This document shows, piece by piece, positions 9,785-18,580 of a stretch of DNA of 64,000 nt. How positions within the stretch are numbered: the first letter of the stretch is position 1; each line of letters opens with the position of its first letter. The notes under the pieces were generated by a model. That model was not told where the DNA came from, did no database searches, and was given only the letters and a program-made list of their open reading frames with translations. This DNA is from an uncultured Bacilli bacterium. GTDB lineage: Bacteria; Bacillota_I; Bacilli_A; ML615J-28; CAG-313. A program made the translations under genes and the position numbers. The stretch lies in the NCBI GenBank assembly GCA_934140285.1, contig CAKPBI010000001.1, forward strand, positions 287,384 through 351,383. Reading direction: 5' to 3'.

Positions 9785-9813
9785 TTGCAAAGCGCTTTCA
9801 TTTATGCTATAAT
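9785..9813 (+). promoter_or_regulatory. sigma-A promoter of the surface protein operon
   Basis: TTGCAA at 9785-9790 and TATAAT at 9808-9813 are 17 bp apart, with TGC before the -10 (extended -10). Two CcpA/LacI-type operators overlap the spacer and the start region. An AGGAGG ribosome site at 9844 precedes the ATG at 9859. Confidence 0.85.
9787..9800 (+). promoter_or_regulatory. CcpA/LacI-type operator 1
   Basis: GCAAAGCGCTTTCA has the AAAGCGCTTT core of catabolite-responsive elements and matches the common 14-base cre pattern except for the first two bases. It lies between the -35 and -10, where a bound repressor would block transcription. Confidence 0.6.
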
Positions 9814-9818
9814 ATAAT

Positions 9819-9832
9819 CGCAAACGCTTTCA
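9819..9832 (+). promoter_or_regulatory. CcpA/LacI-type operator 2
   Basis: Read on the minus strand this is TGAAAGCGTTTGCG, 13 of 14 with the cre consensus TGNAANCGNWNNCA. It covers the expected transcription start, and its centre is about 32 bp (three turns) from operator 1, suitable for cooperative binding. Confidence 0.65.
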
Positions 9833-9858
9833 AAAATAAATATAGGAGGATAAAATTT

Positions 9859-12800
9859 ATGAAAAAGTTATTTGCTTTATTAAGTACATTCGTACTTTCT
9901 TTGGCAATTGTAGGCTTAGCTACACCAACAGCTAAGGCAGCTGATTCTGACAAATGGACAGAAGACCCTACTCTTGAAGCTGATGAAATACCTATGTATG
10001 AAATGGGTAGTATTTATACTACATTCCCTAATTACTATGACAATGCTGCGAAGGCAGACCCTAACTGGGCTGGCGCTTCAAGAATGTATCCTTGGAACGA
10101 AACAAGACTTCGTGTTGCTGAATATGATAAAAATGGAGAAGCTACTGGTAAATATTATGCAATATTCTTCTCTGGCTTAACAAGCAATGTTGACTCTGCT
10201 GGTAACCCTGCAAGTGGTGCTGGTAACAACATTAATGGTTATGCATTAAAAGATGGTCAACCAACAATTGTTAGAGTTAACCCTAATACATTTGGAACTG
10301 AAAAAGAAGTATTTAAATACAATGCTGTTCCAGCTGATCCATCTCTATCTCACTTAAGAATGAACTTCTCTGGTCAAGATATTTCAATCGATATGATCAC
10401 TGTATCTGAAACAATTGGCGATGGTGGTAATAAACAAAATCTATACAACCGTATGTTTGTATTTGATGGAGAAGGTAGAATTATCCGTGGTGTTGCTATG
10501 GATGGTTTCTATGTAAAACCAGGTGCTGAAGGTGCTGCTGCTGATTTATGGGCACCAATGTTCTGCTACGTTGATGGTAAAGTTGTACAATATGTTGAAG
10601 GTGTAACAACTCCTGATAAAGTTCTTAAACAAGATACTAACGAAGACGGAAGTCCTAAAGTTGATGAAAATGGTCAACCTGTAATGGTTCCTACTGATGA
10701 AGACAATTTCTTATACAAGAGATTTATGTGGGAATGGTTCCAAGAAAAACCAACTAACGTTAACACTGCTACATACATGGCAGAAGGTTGGGATTGTGAC
10801 CTTTGGGACTATGTAATTGATTCTCCAGATGGAAATGGTTATATGGCTATCGCTTTCTTAAATAGCGAAGGTTCTAACCATAAGATCAATGATAATGAAA
10901 AAGCTGTTACTAACGCTACAAGAAAAGCTGCTAGTCAAGAAGAAATCACTGCTGCTGAATACTATCGTGCATGTGTTAGAGAAATCCGCATCCCTAAAAA
11001 TGGTGGAACATTTGATTTTGGTTACCTTGATAAAGGTGTTGTAACTGAAGCTGCTAAATTCAATAACATCGTTCGTGGTGCTTTCTTAAACGGACGTACT
11101 GTTAAGAGTGCAGAAGCTAGAACTTATGATTTCTCAACTACTGGATTAAAGACTATCGAAAGAGTTGCTGGTGGACATTCTTACCAATTTATGGATCAAG
11201 AAGAATTAATCATCGAAGTTATGAAAGGTCAAAGCTTTAAACCTGCATACAACATTCTTTATGATGGACTTGCTTCAATGTGGAAAGAAAAGAACAATCT
11301 ATTATCTTATAGTAAAGATCTTAATACATTAGCATTCATGATGAATGTTAATGGTAGTACAGTTGTTAACAAACCACGTTATCAATCAATGGAAGAAATG
11401 GTTGCTGACTTCAATGCTGACTATATAGCATTCGCAAAAGATTATTGTGGAATGGAAGAAGAAGCTGCAAATGCATTTGATGCTGCTAAAGGTAACTTAA
11501 CTAACTTAAGTTGGAACTTTATTGGACAAAGTGCTCCTGCCGATGGTAAGAAGAATTTCTACACTTACTACAATGGCAAATGGGATTGGTTAGTTGAATA
11601 TATTTATAGTTATGCATTATCTATGAAAGGTTCTAAACATAATGCATATGCTGGTGCTAATTGGGCTGGCCAATTTGAATCTCCATTAAAATGTGCTTCA
11701 CCTTACAACTATATGTTATTATTCAATGCCTTCTTTACTGGTAAAAGATGTTTCGAAGAAGGTACTGAAACTGTAGATGGAAAAGAATATAAATTTGGTA
11801 ATACTTTATGGATTGAAAGACCTGCTGAGAATAAAACAAAGTTTGCTGATTACACAATCGACACTTCTTCTGATCCTGTTAACACAAGATATACTGTTAA
11901 GTTCACTGCTGAAAATACAGTTACTGGTGTAAGTTCTTCATTAACAGTTACTTACATTGTAGTTGATGAATATACTCCTACAATTGAAGTTAATAAAAAT
12001 GCATTATACATTACTCCAGAAGTTGTAGATGGTAAGATGGTTATTAAACCTATCAACCCTATGACATTAGTTAAAGCTTATGATGGTAGATATACAGATG
12101 CAGCTGGTATCAAAGGAACTGAAATTACTCAAAACGTTCACTTTGCATCTGCTACATTAGATTTTGCTAACCCTACTGAAGGTGTACATAAAGTTACTGC
12201 TAAAGTAGTTAACAATGCTAAACACTACGCTGAAACTACATTCACAGTTGAAATCGCTGACGTTACTGCTCCTTATGTTGAATTCTATACTGAATTAGTT
12301 CTTCCTTATGGAACAACTTGGGATCCTAAACTTGCTGTTAAAGCTGCAGTAGATAACGTTGATGGTAACTTATTCAATAGTACAATTACTTGGTGTGTTG
12401 ATGAAAGTTCAACTAAAGTTAAAACAACTAAACCTGGTAAGTACAATGTAAAAGTTTCTGTATACGATGCTGCTGGTAACGTAACTGAAATGCCTAAAGC
12501 TATCCAAGTTGTAGTTCTTGAACAAAATGCTACAACTGCAAACGTTAAAGAAATCACTGATTTACTAGAAACAATTCAAGCTCTAGTTAAAGCTAACCAT
12601 GATGAAGTATTAGACGAATTAGGTAAATTATCTAAATTAGATGAAATCACTGCATTAGTTGGTACTCTTGCTACTTCTGAACAAGTTAAAGCTGCTGCAG
12701 AAGCAATTGCTAAACTTCCAAACAATGCAAGCGTTGAAGAAGTTAAAGCTGCAATCGCAAGCGTTAAGACTGTTGCTGATCAAACTCAAACTCAAGTTAC

Positions 12801-12903
12801 TGAGCTAGCTTCTAATAAAGGCTGCGGTAAGAAGAGCGCAATGTTCTTTGAATTCTTAGCTGCTGGATGCTTACTAGTATTCTTACTAAGAAAAAAACAC
12901 TAA
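9859..12903 (+). CDS. large secreted surface protein with Ig-like domains, coiled coil and Gly-Cys/RKKH tail
   Basis: This 1014-aa protein has a signal peptide ending near AKAA (residue 27/28). The region 30-700 is not recognised; it is rich in aromatic and Gly residues and contains many W..D and YY segments. Two bacterial Ig-like modules follow (about 705-800 and 800-890, the second opening with VTAPYVEFY). A helical, likely coiled-coil part spans about 893-980, then NKGCGKK, a hydrophobic helix and LLRKKH. Codons end mostly in T or C (GCT, ACT, GTT, AAC), unlike neighbours, which may reflect high expression. A strong promoter with two catabolite-type operators suggests sugar control. The function may be glycan binding or capture, but this is inference from context. 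Confidence 0.7.
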   Translation: MKKLFALLSTFVLSLAIVGLATPTAKAADSDKWTEDPTLEADEIPMYEMGSIYTTFPNYYDNAAKADPNWAGASRMYPWNETRLRVAEYDKNGEATGKYYAIFFSGLTSNVDSAGNPASGAGNNINGYALKDGQPTIVRVNPNTFGTEKEVFKYNAVPADPSLSHLRMNFSGQDISIDMITVSETIGDGGNKQNLYNRMFVFDGEGRIIRGVAMDGFYVKPGAEGAAADLWAPMFCYVDGKVVQYVEGVTTPDKVLKQDTNEDGSPKVDENGQPVMVPTDEDNFLYKRFMWEWFQEKPTNVNTATYMAEGWDCDLWDYVIDSPDGNGYMAIAFLNSEGSNHKINDNEKAVTNATRKAASQEEITAAEYYRACVREIRIPKNGGTFDFGYLDKGVVTEAAKFNNIVRGAFLNGRTVKSAEARTYDFSTTGLKTIERVAGGHSYQFMDQEELIIEVMKGQSFKPAYNILYDGLASMWKEKNNLLSYSKDLNTLAFMMNVNGSTVVNKPRYQSMEEMVADFNADYIAFAKDYCGMEEEAANAFDAAKGNLTNLSWNFIGQSAPADGKKNFYTYYNGKWDWLVEYIYSYALSMKGSKHNAYAGANWAGQFESPLKCASPYNYMLLFNAFFTGKRCFEEGTETVDGKEYKFGNTLWIERPAENKTKFADYTIDTSSDPVNTRYTVKFTAENTVTGVSSSLTVTYIVVDEYTPTIEVNKNALYITPEVVDGKMVIKPINPMTLVKAYDGRYTDAAGIKGTEITQNVHFASATLDFANPTEGVHKVTAKVVNNAKHYAETTFTVEIADVTAPYVEFYTELVLPYGTTWDPKLAVKAAVDNVDGNLFNSTITWCVDESSTKVKTTKPGKYNVKVSVYDAAGNVTEMPKAIQVVVLEQNATTANVKEITDLLETIQALVKANHDEVLDELGKLSKLDEITALVGTLATSEQVKAAAEAIAKLPNNASVEEVKAAIASVKTVADQTQTQVTELASNKGCGKKSAMFFEFLAAGCLLVFLLRKKH

Positions 12904-12917
12904 TTAACTAAAAAAAG

Positions 12918-12945
12918 AGAGGGTGGAGGGGTTCTTCCACCTTCT
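12918..12945 (+). terminator. stem-loop after the surface protein gene (partial terminator or attenuator)
   Basis: AGAGGGTGGA pairs with TCCACCTTCT (one G.T pair) around an 8-base loop. Only ATTAAAT follows, with no T run, so read-through into the acetyltransferase and solute-binding genes is expected. It may stabilise the upstream mRNA. Confidence 0.55.
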
Positions 12946-12964
12946 ATTAAATAAAGAAGATTAT

Positions 12965-13912
12965 ATGAATTATACTAAATTATCTGTTTTCAATAATAAA
13001 GAAAAATTATACGAAATGTGGAATGAAGAATTTGGTTCTTTGTTTCCAATTACAAAAGAATTATTTGAAAGAAACACAAATGATATTTGTGATGATGCAT
13101 CGTATGTGGCTTTAGATCACGATAAAGTTGTTGGTTTTATCATTGGTAAAACTTGGGAGTCAAACTTTGTCATTGGTGATTATGAAGATAGTGGATGGAT
13201 TAGTTTAATTTATGTTCATCCCAAATATAGAAACAAAGGAATTGGAACTAAGTTATTGGAACTTGCAGAAACAGAGTTTGATAGATTAAATAAGAAAATA
13301 ATTCATATAGGAAGAGATTACAATGATTTTTTCCCCGGACTACCAATTGCACTTGGAAGTCCACTTGAATGGTTTGAAAAGCGTGGTTATATTAAACCAT
13401 ATGATACATGTGATTTAATTAATAAAAATAAGGAAAAAATAGCCTTGAAAAATAAAGATTTAGAATATCGTCTTGCAACCCTTGATGATAAAGAAAAAAT
13501 CTTACAATTCATGGAACGTAATTGGCCGGGCCGATGGACTAAGGAAACCATTGACTACTGGTCTAATGGTGGAACAGGTAGAGAATATCTTATATGTATT
13601 GAGAATTCTAAAGTAATTGCTTTTGCAAAAATAGGATATCCTGATACATCTGAATGTTTAATTGGCAATAGCCAAACGTGGCGTGGCCACTTTAAAGCTT
13701 TAGGCGGCATTGGTCCTCTTGGCGTCGATAAAGATTGTCGAGGTCGCCATATAGGCTTTGATATCGTAGCAGAAGGCAAAAATATTTTAATTGATGCTAA
13801 TGCTTCAGATATCATAATTGATTGGACCGGACTTACTGATTTCTATGCTCGCTTTGGTTTTGAGCTATGGGAATCATATCATTATTTGACTAAAACAAAA
13901 AAAGGAGACTAA
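12965..13912 (+). CDS. double-domain GNAT N-acetyltransferase
   Basis: This 315-aa protein has two GNAT folds. The first (about 1-150) shows the acetyl-CoA loop in HPKYRNKGIGTKLLE, and the second (about 160-315) shows LGVDKDCRGRHIGFD and a final FYARFGFELWESY. I take ATG at 12965 rather than the upstream in-frame GTG at 12923, which lies inside the stem-loop. Double GNAT proteins of this kind are often found beside GH3 NagZ genes in Firmicutes, so an amino-sugar or muropeptide substrate is plausible but unproven. The gene sits between a surface protein and an uptake lipoprotein, 3 bp before the latter. Confidence 0.8.
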   Translation: MNYTKLSVFNNKEKLYEMWNEEFGSLFPITKELFERNTNDICDDASYVALDHDKVVGFIIGKTWESNFVIGDYEDSGWISLIYVHPKYRNKGIGTKLLELAETEFDRLNKKIIHIGRDYNDFFPGLPIALGSPLEWFEKRGYIKPYDTCDLINKNKEKIALKNKDLEYRLATLDDKEKILQFMERNWPGRWTKETIDYWSNGGTGREYLICIENSKVIAFAKIGYPDTSECLIGNSQTWRGHFKALGGIGPLGVDKDCRGRHIGFDIVAEGKNILIDANASDIIIDWTGLTDFYARFGFELWESYHYLTKTKKGD

Positions 13913-13915
13913 AAA

Positions 13916-16627
13916 ATGAAATTTAGAAAATTTGCTATTTTTATGATGAGCCTTCTTCTATGTTTAGCAATCGTTGGATGTAACAAAACTAAGAAAAAAA
14001 CATTCAACATTACTTACGAATTAGACGGCGGTGTTTTACCTGCTAATGCTCCAACAGCATATGATGATGCTGAAGGCGTAGAACTTGTTTCTCCAACTAA
14101 GGAAGATTATAAGTTCTTAAATTGGGTAGATGCATCTAATAAGAAAGTAACTAAGATTGCTAAAGGAACTGGCAAAGATGTTAAACTTACTGCAAAATGG
14201 AAACAAATCGTATTTAAATTAACACTAGATTTAAATGGTGGTACTTATGATAAAGAATTACCTGCTAAATACGATTCAACAAAAGACGTTGCACTTCCTA
14301 CTCCAACTCTTTCTGGACAAGTATTCACAGGATGGGTTACAGAAGATGGTGTAAAAGTTGGTACTCAAATTGCTGCTGATACATTCGCAGAAGATTTAAA
14401 ACTTATCGCAAACTATCGTACTGCAGGTCAAGTTGAAACAAGAACAATTCAATTTGATTTAGTTGGTGGATCATTTGCAGATGGATATGTTGCACCTACT
14501 GAATATGAAGTAGGCGAAGGCTTACCTACACTTCCAACTCCAACAAAAGAAGGATTTGAATTTGCTGGTTGGTTTGATGGCGAAGGTAATCAAGTATTTG
14601 CTATTTCTAAAACTGATGATCAAAACTTCTCATTAGTTGCTAGATGGTTAAGCGCTAGTGAAAAACACAGCATTAAATACAACCTTGATGGTGGTGCATT
14701 CCCTGAAGGATTTGTAGCTCCTACACATTTCTTTGAATCTTTAGGTTTAGTTCTTCCAACTAACGCAACTAAAGAAGGATTTGTATTAAAAGGATGGAAA
14801 ATGGATGGTTCTGATCAATTAATTACTGAAATTGCTGCTGGAACTAACACTGATGTTACATTAGTTGCTCAATGGGATGTTCCTTCTGTTGATATTTATT
14901 ACACAATCACATATAAATGTGAAGGTGGAACACTTCCTGAAGGAATCAAAACTCAATACAAATACGGTGAAGGTTATGTACTTCCTGATGCTATTCCAAG
15001 TAACGAAAAAGAAAGATTCTTAGGTTGGTATCAAGAAATTGATGGCGTTCTAACATCTAATAAAGTTACTAGAATTTCTAACGTTGCTGCTGGTAATATT
15101 ACATTAGTTGCATCATTTGGTATTCCTGGTGTTTATGAACCTAAATGGGAACTAGACCAAGTTGGATTCCAAGGTAATGGTATGGACTTTGTAATCAAAG
15201 TTACTCCTGTTACTTCTTACGACCCTAACGATCCTGGTTATACTGGTGATAACGTTGACGTTAAGAAAATGCATCAAGATGCTATCGAAGCTGCATACGA
15301 CATTACAATCGTTTGGTCTGCATGGGACGACGCTGCTCCTTGGGGACCTGAACGTGTTAAATTCATCAATAAGAAATACTTAAATAACGAATTTGGTGAT
15401 GTTTATGTATTAACAATTGCTTCTCAATGGATTCCTACTCTTGTTAAAGGTGGATCAATTGCTGAATTATATGATATTAATGCTGATAGTGGTATCTTTA
15501 CAGAATTAAGTTATAATGAAGAAGAACAAGACACTCCTGGATATATCCAAGATTCTACAACTAACGATGCTGCATCTGTTAAAGGTAAAGTTTATGGTTA
15601 TGCTCCTGGTGTTGCTCGTCCTGACTACTTCATGTACTATAATGTAGATTTAGTTAAAGAATGTAACCTTGAAGACCCTGCTGAAATGTGGTTAAAAGGT
15701 GAATGGACACTTTCTAACTTTGATGCTTGGGTAAATCAAGCTCAAAATATTTTAAAGAACTCTAAAGGTTATGCTCTAGACATGGGCTTCGCTGAATCAA
15801 TCATTGGTATGGTTGCATCAACTGGTAACCAAATGACTAAAGTTAACCCTCCACTTCTTTACTTAGTTCAAAAGAAAGTAACTGATACAATCGCTACATT
15901 ACAAAGTTACTATCAAAGTGGTGTTTACTACGGACGTGGTGTTCAAGACGTATCTCCTGGATTCCAAGCTGGTCAAACATTACTTCACCATGGTGATTTA
16001 TGGTTCTTAAAGACTAGTGATCGTTTCAACCCTTCTAAGATGACATTTAAGATTGGTGTTGTTCCTTATCCATGTGCTGATGGTGAGGGTGGTACTCCAA
16101 TTACATCTGATAAACAAGAAGACGGCATCAAGATTAATGATTCTGAATACTTAATGTATGAAGGTCGTTATGTAACTGGTGTTGATATGAGTAATTCATC
16201 ATTCCAAATACCTTATACAGGAACTGCATGTTATGCTGTATTAAATATCGCTCCTACTGGTGCTAAGAATGGTATCACAACTAAGATCATTACTCACATT
16301 CTACATGACCTTGTATCTGGTATTGGTAAAGATCCTAATAGTAAAGTTACATTAACTGAAGATGAAGCTTATCGTAACTTCTTACAAACTAAGTTTGACC
16401 GTGACATCGACGTTGAAGTTGTTATGTCTTGTCAAGGTAAGACTTACTTTGAATTAATGGAATTATTATCAATGACAGTTGGTGGTGGTTCTCACTTCGG
16501 TCCTGATGCATTCTGGCCTCTAGCTGCAAGTATTGTTAAGAGTAAAGACTCTCCAACAACATCATTACAAGAAGTACTTGAAAAGTACAAATCAGCAATG
16601 CGTGAACTTGGATACAACATTAAATAG
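13916..16627 (+). CDS. ABC sugar solute-binding lipoprotein with five InlB-type repeats
   Basis: This 903-aa lipoprotein has lipobox IVGC (Cys22). Five Listeria-Bacteroides repeats follow (about 29-97, 98-168, 175-246, 250-322 and 327-402), each with a GG turn and a GW core. The remainder (about 410-903) resembles a family 1 extracellular solute-binding protein, including a tail segment with GPDAFWPLAASIV. A binding protein is normally 420-550 residues and starts right after the lipid anchor; here a stalk of some 380 residues raises it. It is the only sugar-type binding protein in the window and so the best partner of the permeases at 1-1259. AAAGGAG precedes the start. Confidence 0.82.
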   Translation: MKFRKFAIFMMSLLLCLAIVGCNKTKKKTFNITYELDGGVLPANAPTAYDDAEGVELVSPTKEDYKFLNWVDASNKKVTKIAKGTGKDVKLTAKWKQIVFKLTLDLNGGTYDKELPAKYDSTKDVALPTPTLSGQVFTGWVTEDGVKVGTQIAADTFAEDLKLIANYRTAGQVETRTIQFDLVGGSFADGYVAPTEYEVGEGLPTLPTPTKEGFEFAGWFDGEGNQVFAISKTDDQNFSLVARWLSASEKHSIKYNLDGGAFPEGFVAPTHFFESLGLVLPTNATKEGFVLKGWKMDGSDQLITEIAAGTNTDVTLVAQWDVPSVDIYYTITYKCEGGTLPEGIKTQYKYGEGYVLPDAIPSNEKERFLGWYQEIDGVLTSNKVTRISNVAAGNITLVASFGIPGVYEPKWELDQVGFQGNGMDFVIKVTPVTSYDPNDPGYTGDNVDVKKMHQDAIEAAYDITIVWSAWDDAAPWGPERVKFINKKYLNNEFGDVYVLTIASQWIPTLVKGGSIAELYDINADSGIFTELSYNEEEQDTPGYIQDSTTNDAASVKGKVYGYAPGVARPDYFMYYNVDLVKECNLEDPAEMWLKGEWTLSNFDAWVNQAQNILKNSKGYALDMGFAESIIGMVASTGNQMTKVNPPLLYLVQKKVTDTIATLQSYYQSGVYYGRGVQDVSPGFQAGQTLLHHGDLWFLKTSDRFNPSKMTFKIGVVPYPCADGEGGTPITSDKQEDGIKINDSEYLMYEGRYVTGVDMSNSSFQIPYTGTACYAVLNIAPTGAKNGITTKIITHILHDLVSGIGKDPNSKVTLTEDEAYRNFLQTKFDRDIDVEVVMSCQGKTYFELMELLSMTVGGGSHFGPDAFWPLAASIVKSKDSPTTSLQEVLEKYKSAMRELGYNIK

Positions 16628-16643
16628 TATCTAAATAAAAATG

Positions 16644-16671
16644 CTGTTGACAAACTTTAGTTTGTCAACAG
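16644..16671 (+). terminator. perfect stem-loop after the solute-binding gene
   Basis: CTGTTGACAAACT pairs without mismatch with AGTTTGTCAACAG around a TT loop. No T run follows directly, but a second hairpin with a T run begins five bases later, so the two act as a tandem stop or mRNA end protector. Confidence 0.7.
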
Positions 16672-16675
16672 TCTG

Positions 16676-16707
16676 AAACTCAAATCGTTTATGATTTGAG
16701 TTTTTTT
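16676..16707 (+). terminator. rho-independent terminator overlapping the next promoter
   Basis: AAACTCAAATC pairs with GATTTGAGTTT around GTTTAT and is followed by TTTT. The downstream arm also supplies the -35 hexamer of the next promoter. Confidence 0.9.
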
Positions 16708-16724
16708 ATTATATATGCTATAAT
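16696..16724 (+). promoter_or_regulatory. promoter of the MurNAc salvage operon
   Basis: TTGAGT at 16696-16701 and TATAAT at 16719-16724 are 17 bp apart, with TGC before the -10. The leader is short (about 20 bases), with GGAGG at 16737 and ATG at 16749. Confidence 0.75.
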
Positions 16725-16748
16725 ATAAAAAAGATTGGAGGAAAAATT

Positions 16749-17426
16749 ATGGACTATGAAAAGAAGGTAAATTCGAAATTATATCGTTTTTTTGACTTTT
16801 TATACAAATTATTAATAATGAATTTATTAACATTCTTTTTAAGTTTATTTGTATTTACATTATTTCCTGCAGTAGTAGCTTTAAATGCGACAATTAAAAA
16901 TGACATTGATGAACCTAATCCGTTCAAATCATATTTTAGTAATTTTAAAAAATACTTTAAGAAATCATTTTTTATTGGAATACTTTTACTTGTATTGATA
17001 GCGGTTGTAGGTTTTGCTTTTTTCTTTTATTCATACAATCAACCAAATGTTGAAGAAAATGCAAAAAAGACAATGGAAGTTATATTTCAAATGGGGATAG
17101 TTGTTATGGTGTTACTTGGAATTGTAATTCTAATGGTTATAGTTCATATTCCACTTTTAATGGTAACATTTGAAAGTTTGACATGTGGTGAACTTATAAA
17201 AACCGCCTTTTACGTTTCTTTTCGTTACTTTTTAACAACCTTAATATTAGTTGGTATATTCGCAATAAAAGTAGTTGGTATTCTTGCCTTTCCGATTTGG
17301 ATTCTTTTTGGAATATCGCTACCTACATTTCTTGGTATTCGTTTTACCAAACCTGTATATTATAAATTTGAAAAAATAGACCTAGAAAAAATAATGCATG
17401 AAGCGGAGGAAGACATTAATGAATAA
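16749..17426 (+). CDS. YesL-type (DUF624) membrane protein
   Basis: This 225-aa protein has about five transmembrane helices. The NSKLYRFFDFLYKLLIMN start and the N.F..YF..FKKYFKKSF stretch resemble the YesL-type protein at 1280. It is the first gene of the MurNAc operon, and its 3' end overlaps namZ by 8 bp. YesL-type proteins accompany CUT1 importers; a structural or regulatory role in uptake is inferred. Confidence 0.8.
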   Translation: MDYEKKVNSKLYRFFDFLYKLLIMNLLTFFLSLFVFTLFPAVVALNATIKNDIDEPNPFKSYFSNFKKYFKKSFFIGILLLVLIAVVGFAFFFYSYNQPNVEENAKKTMEVIFQMGIVVMVLLGIVILMVIVHIPLLMVTFESLTCGELIKTAFYVSFRYFLTTLILVGIFAIKVVGILAFPIWILFGISLPTFLGIRFTKPVYYKFEKIDLEKIMHEAEEDINE

Positions 17427-18567
17427 AGTAATTTTAGGTATTGAAAACATTGATAAATATAGTAATATATTTGAAGGAAAAAGAGTAGGATTAATAACTA
17501 ATCCCACAGGAATTGATAGTAATTTTAAATCAAGTATTGACATCTTAAGAGAAAAAACTAATCTTGTAGCTTTATTCTCACCTGAACATGGAATTAGAGC
17601 AAGTATTCAAGCGGGACAACGCTTAGATACATATGTTGATGATGAAACAGGAATTACCATATATAGTCTTTATGGTAGCACTAAAAAGCCATCAAAAGAA
17701 ATTATGGATAAGATTGACATTATTGCTATTGATATTCAAGATAATGGTTCAAGATATTATACCTTTATTTATACAATGGCATATTGTATGCAAGCTTGTG
17801 CAGAATTTGGAAAAACTTTTGTTGTCTTTGATAGACCTAATCCAATTAATGGTGTTCAAGTAGAAGGTAATAAACTTGATGTTTCAAAATATCGCTCATT
17901 TGTAGGCTATTATGAAATGCCTCAACGTCATGGCCTAACTATGGGAGAACTTGCTATTTTATTTAATGAGGAATATGGTATTCACTGTGATTTAAAAGTT
18001 GTACCAATGATTGGTTGGGAAAGAACTATGGATTTTGAAGATACTCATCTTCCTTGGGTAATTCCAACACCAAACCTACCAACGGTATTTTCCGCTTATG
18101 CTTATAATGCAACATGCATTTTTGAAGGAACAAATGTTTCTGAAGGACGTGGAACTACCACTCCATTTGAATTAATTGGTGCTCCATGGTTTAAATCAGA
18201 ACAACTAGCAAGAGAACTTAATGCTTTAAATATTGAAGGCGTATATTTTCGCCCTCAATATTACACGCCAACATTCTCAAAATATCAAGGTGAATTATGT
18301 GGTGGTGTATTTGTACATATAACTGATCGTCATAAATTTAATGGTGTAAATTGTAGCTTTATTGTACTTGATTATATTCGTAATCACTACAGTGAACACT
18401 TCAAAATTAATCCACCATACGTACCAGGAAAACCTGGATTATTCCAATATGAAGCAGGATCAGACACTTTTATCGTTCCAACTTGTGATATAAAAGGTCA
18501 ACTAGAAGTTTTAAATCATGATGCTTTAGAATTTATGGAAATCAGAAAAAAATATCTATTATACTAA
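17419..18567 (+). CDS. namZ: exo-beta-N-acetylmuramidase, GH171 (DUF1343)
   Basis: This 382-aa protein matches the DUF1343/NamZ family, whose Bacillus subtilis member releases MurNAc from the non-reducing end of peptidoglycan fragments. Family motifs are clear: LITNPTG near 30, LFSPEHGIR near 58, DIQDNGSRYYTF near 107 and FDRPNPI. I prefer ATG at 17419, 9 bp after GCGGAGGA, over the in-frame ATG at 17398 that lies within that site. Unlike the secreted Bacillus enzyme it lacks a signal peptide, so it should act on imported fragments together with NagZ and MupG. Confidence 0.92.
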   Translation: MNKVILGIENIDKYSNIFEGKRVGLITNPTGIDSNFKSSIDILREKTNLVALFSPEHGIRASIQAGQRLDTYVDDETGITIYSLYGSTKKPSKEIMDKIDIIAIDIQDNGSRYYTFIYTMAYCMQACAEFGKTFVVFDRPNPINGVQVEGNKLDVSKYRSFVGYYEMPQRHGLTMGELAILFNEEYGIHCDLKVVPMIGWERTMDFEDTHLPWVIPTPNLPTVFSAYAYNATCIFEGTNVSEGRGTTTPFELIGAPWFKSEQLARELNALNIEGVYFRPQYYTPTFSKYQGELCGGVFVHITDRHKFNGVNCSFIVLDYIRNHYSEHFKINPPYVPGKPGLFQYEAGSDTFIVPTCDIKGQLEVLNHDALEFMEIRKKYLLY

Positions 18568-18580
18568 GAAGGAGTAAAAA

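Noticed and set aside
9974..10180. 68-codon open frame
   Set aside because: Lies in another frame inside the 1014-aa surface protein gene and has no ribosome site.
12923..12964. GTG extension of the double GNAT gene
   Set aside because: The extra 14 codons fall inside a stem-loop and lack a ribosome site; ATG at 12965 fits better.
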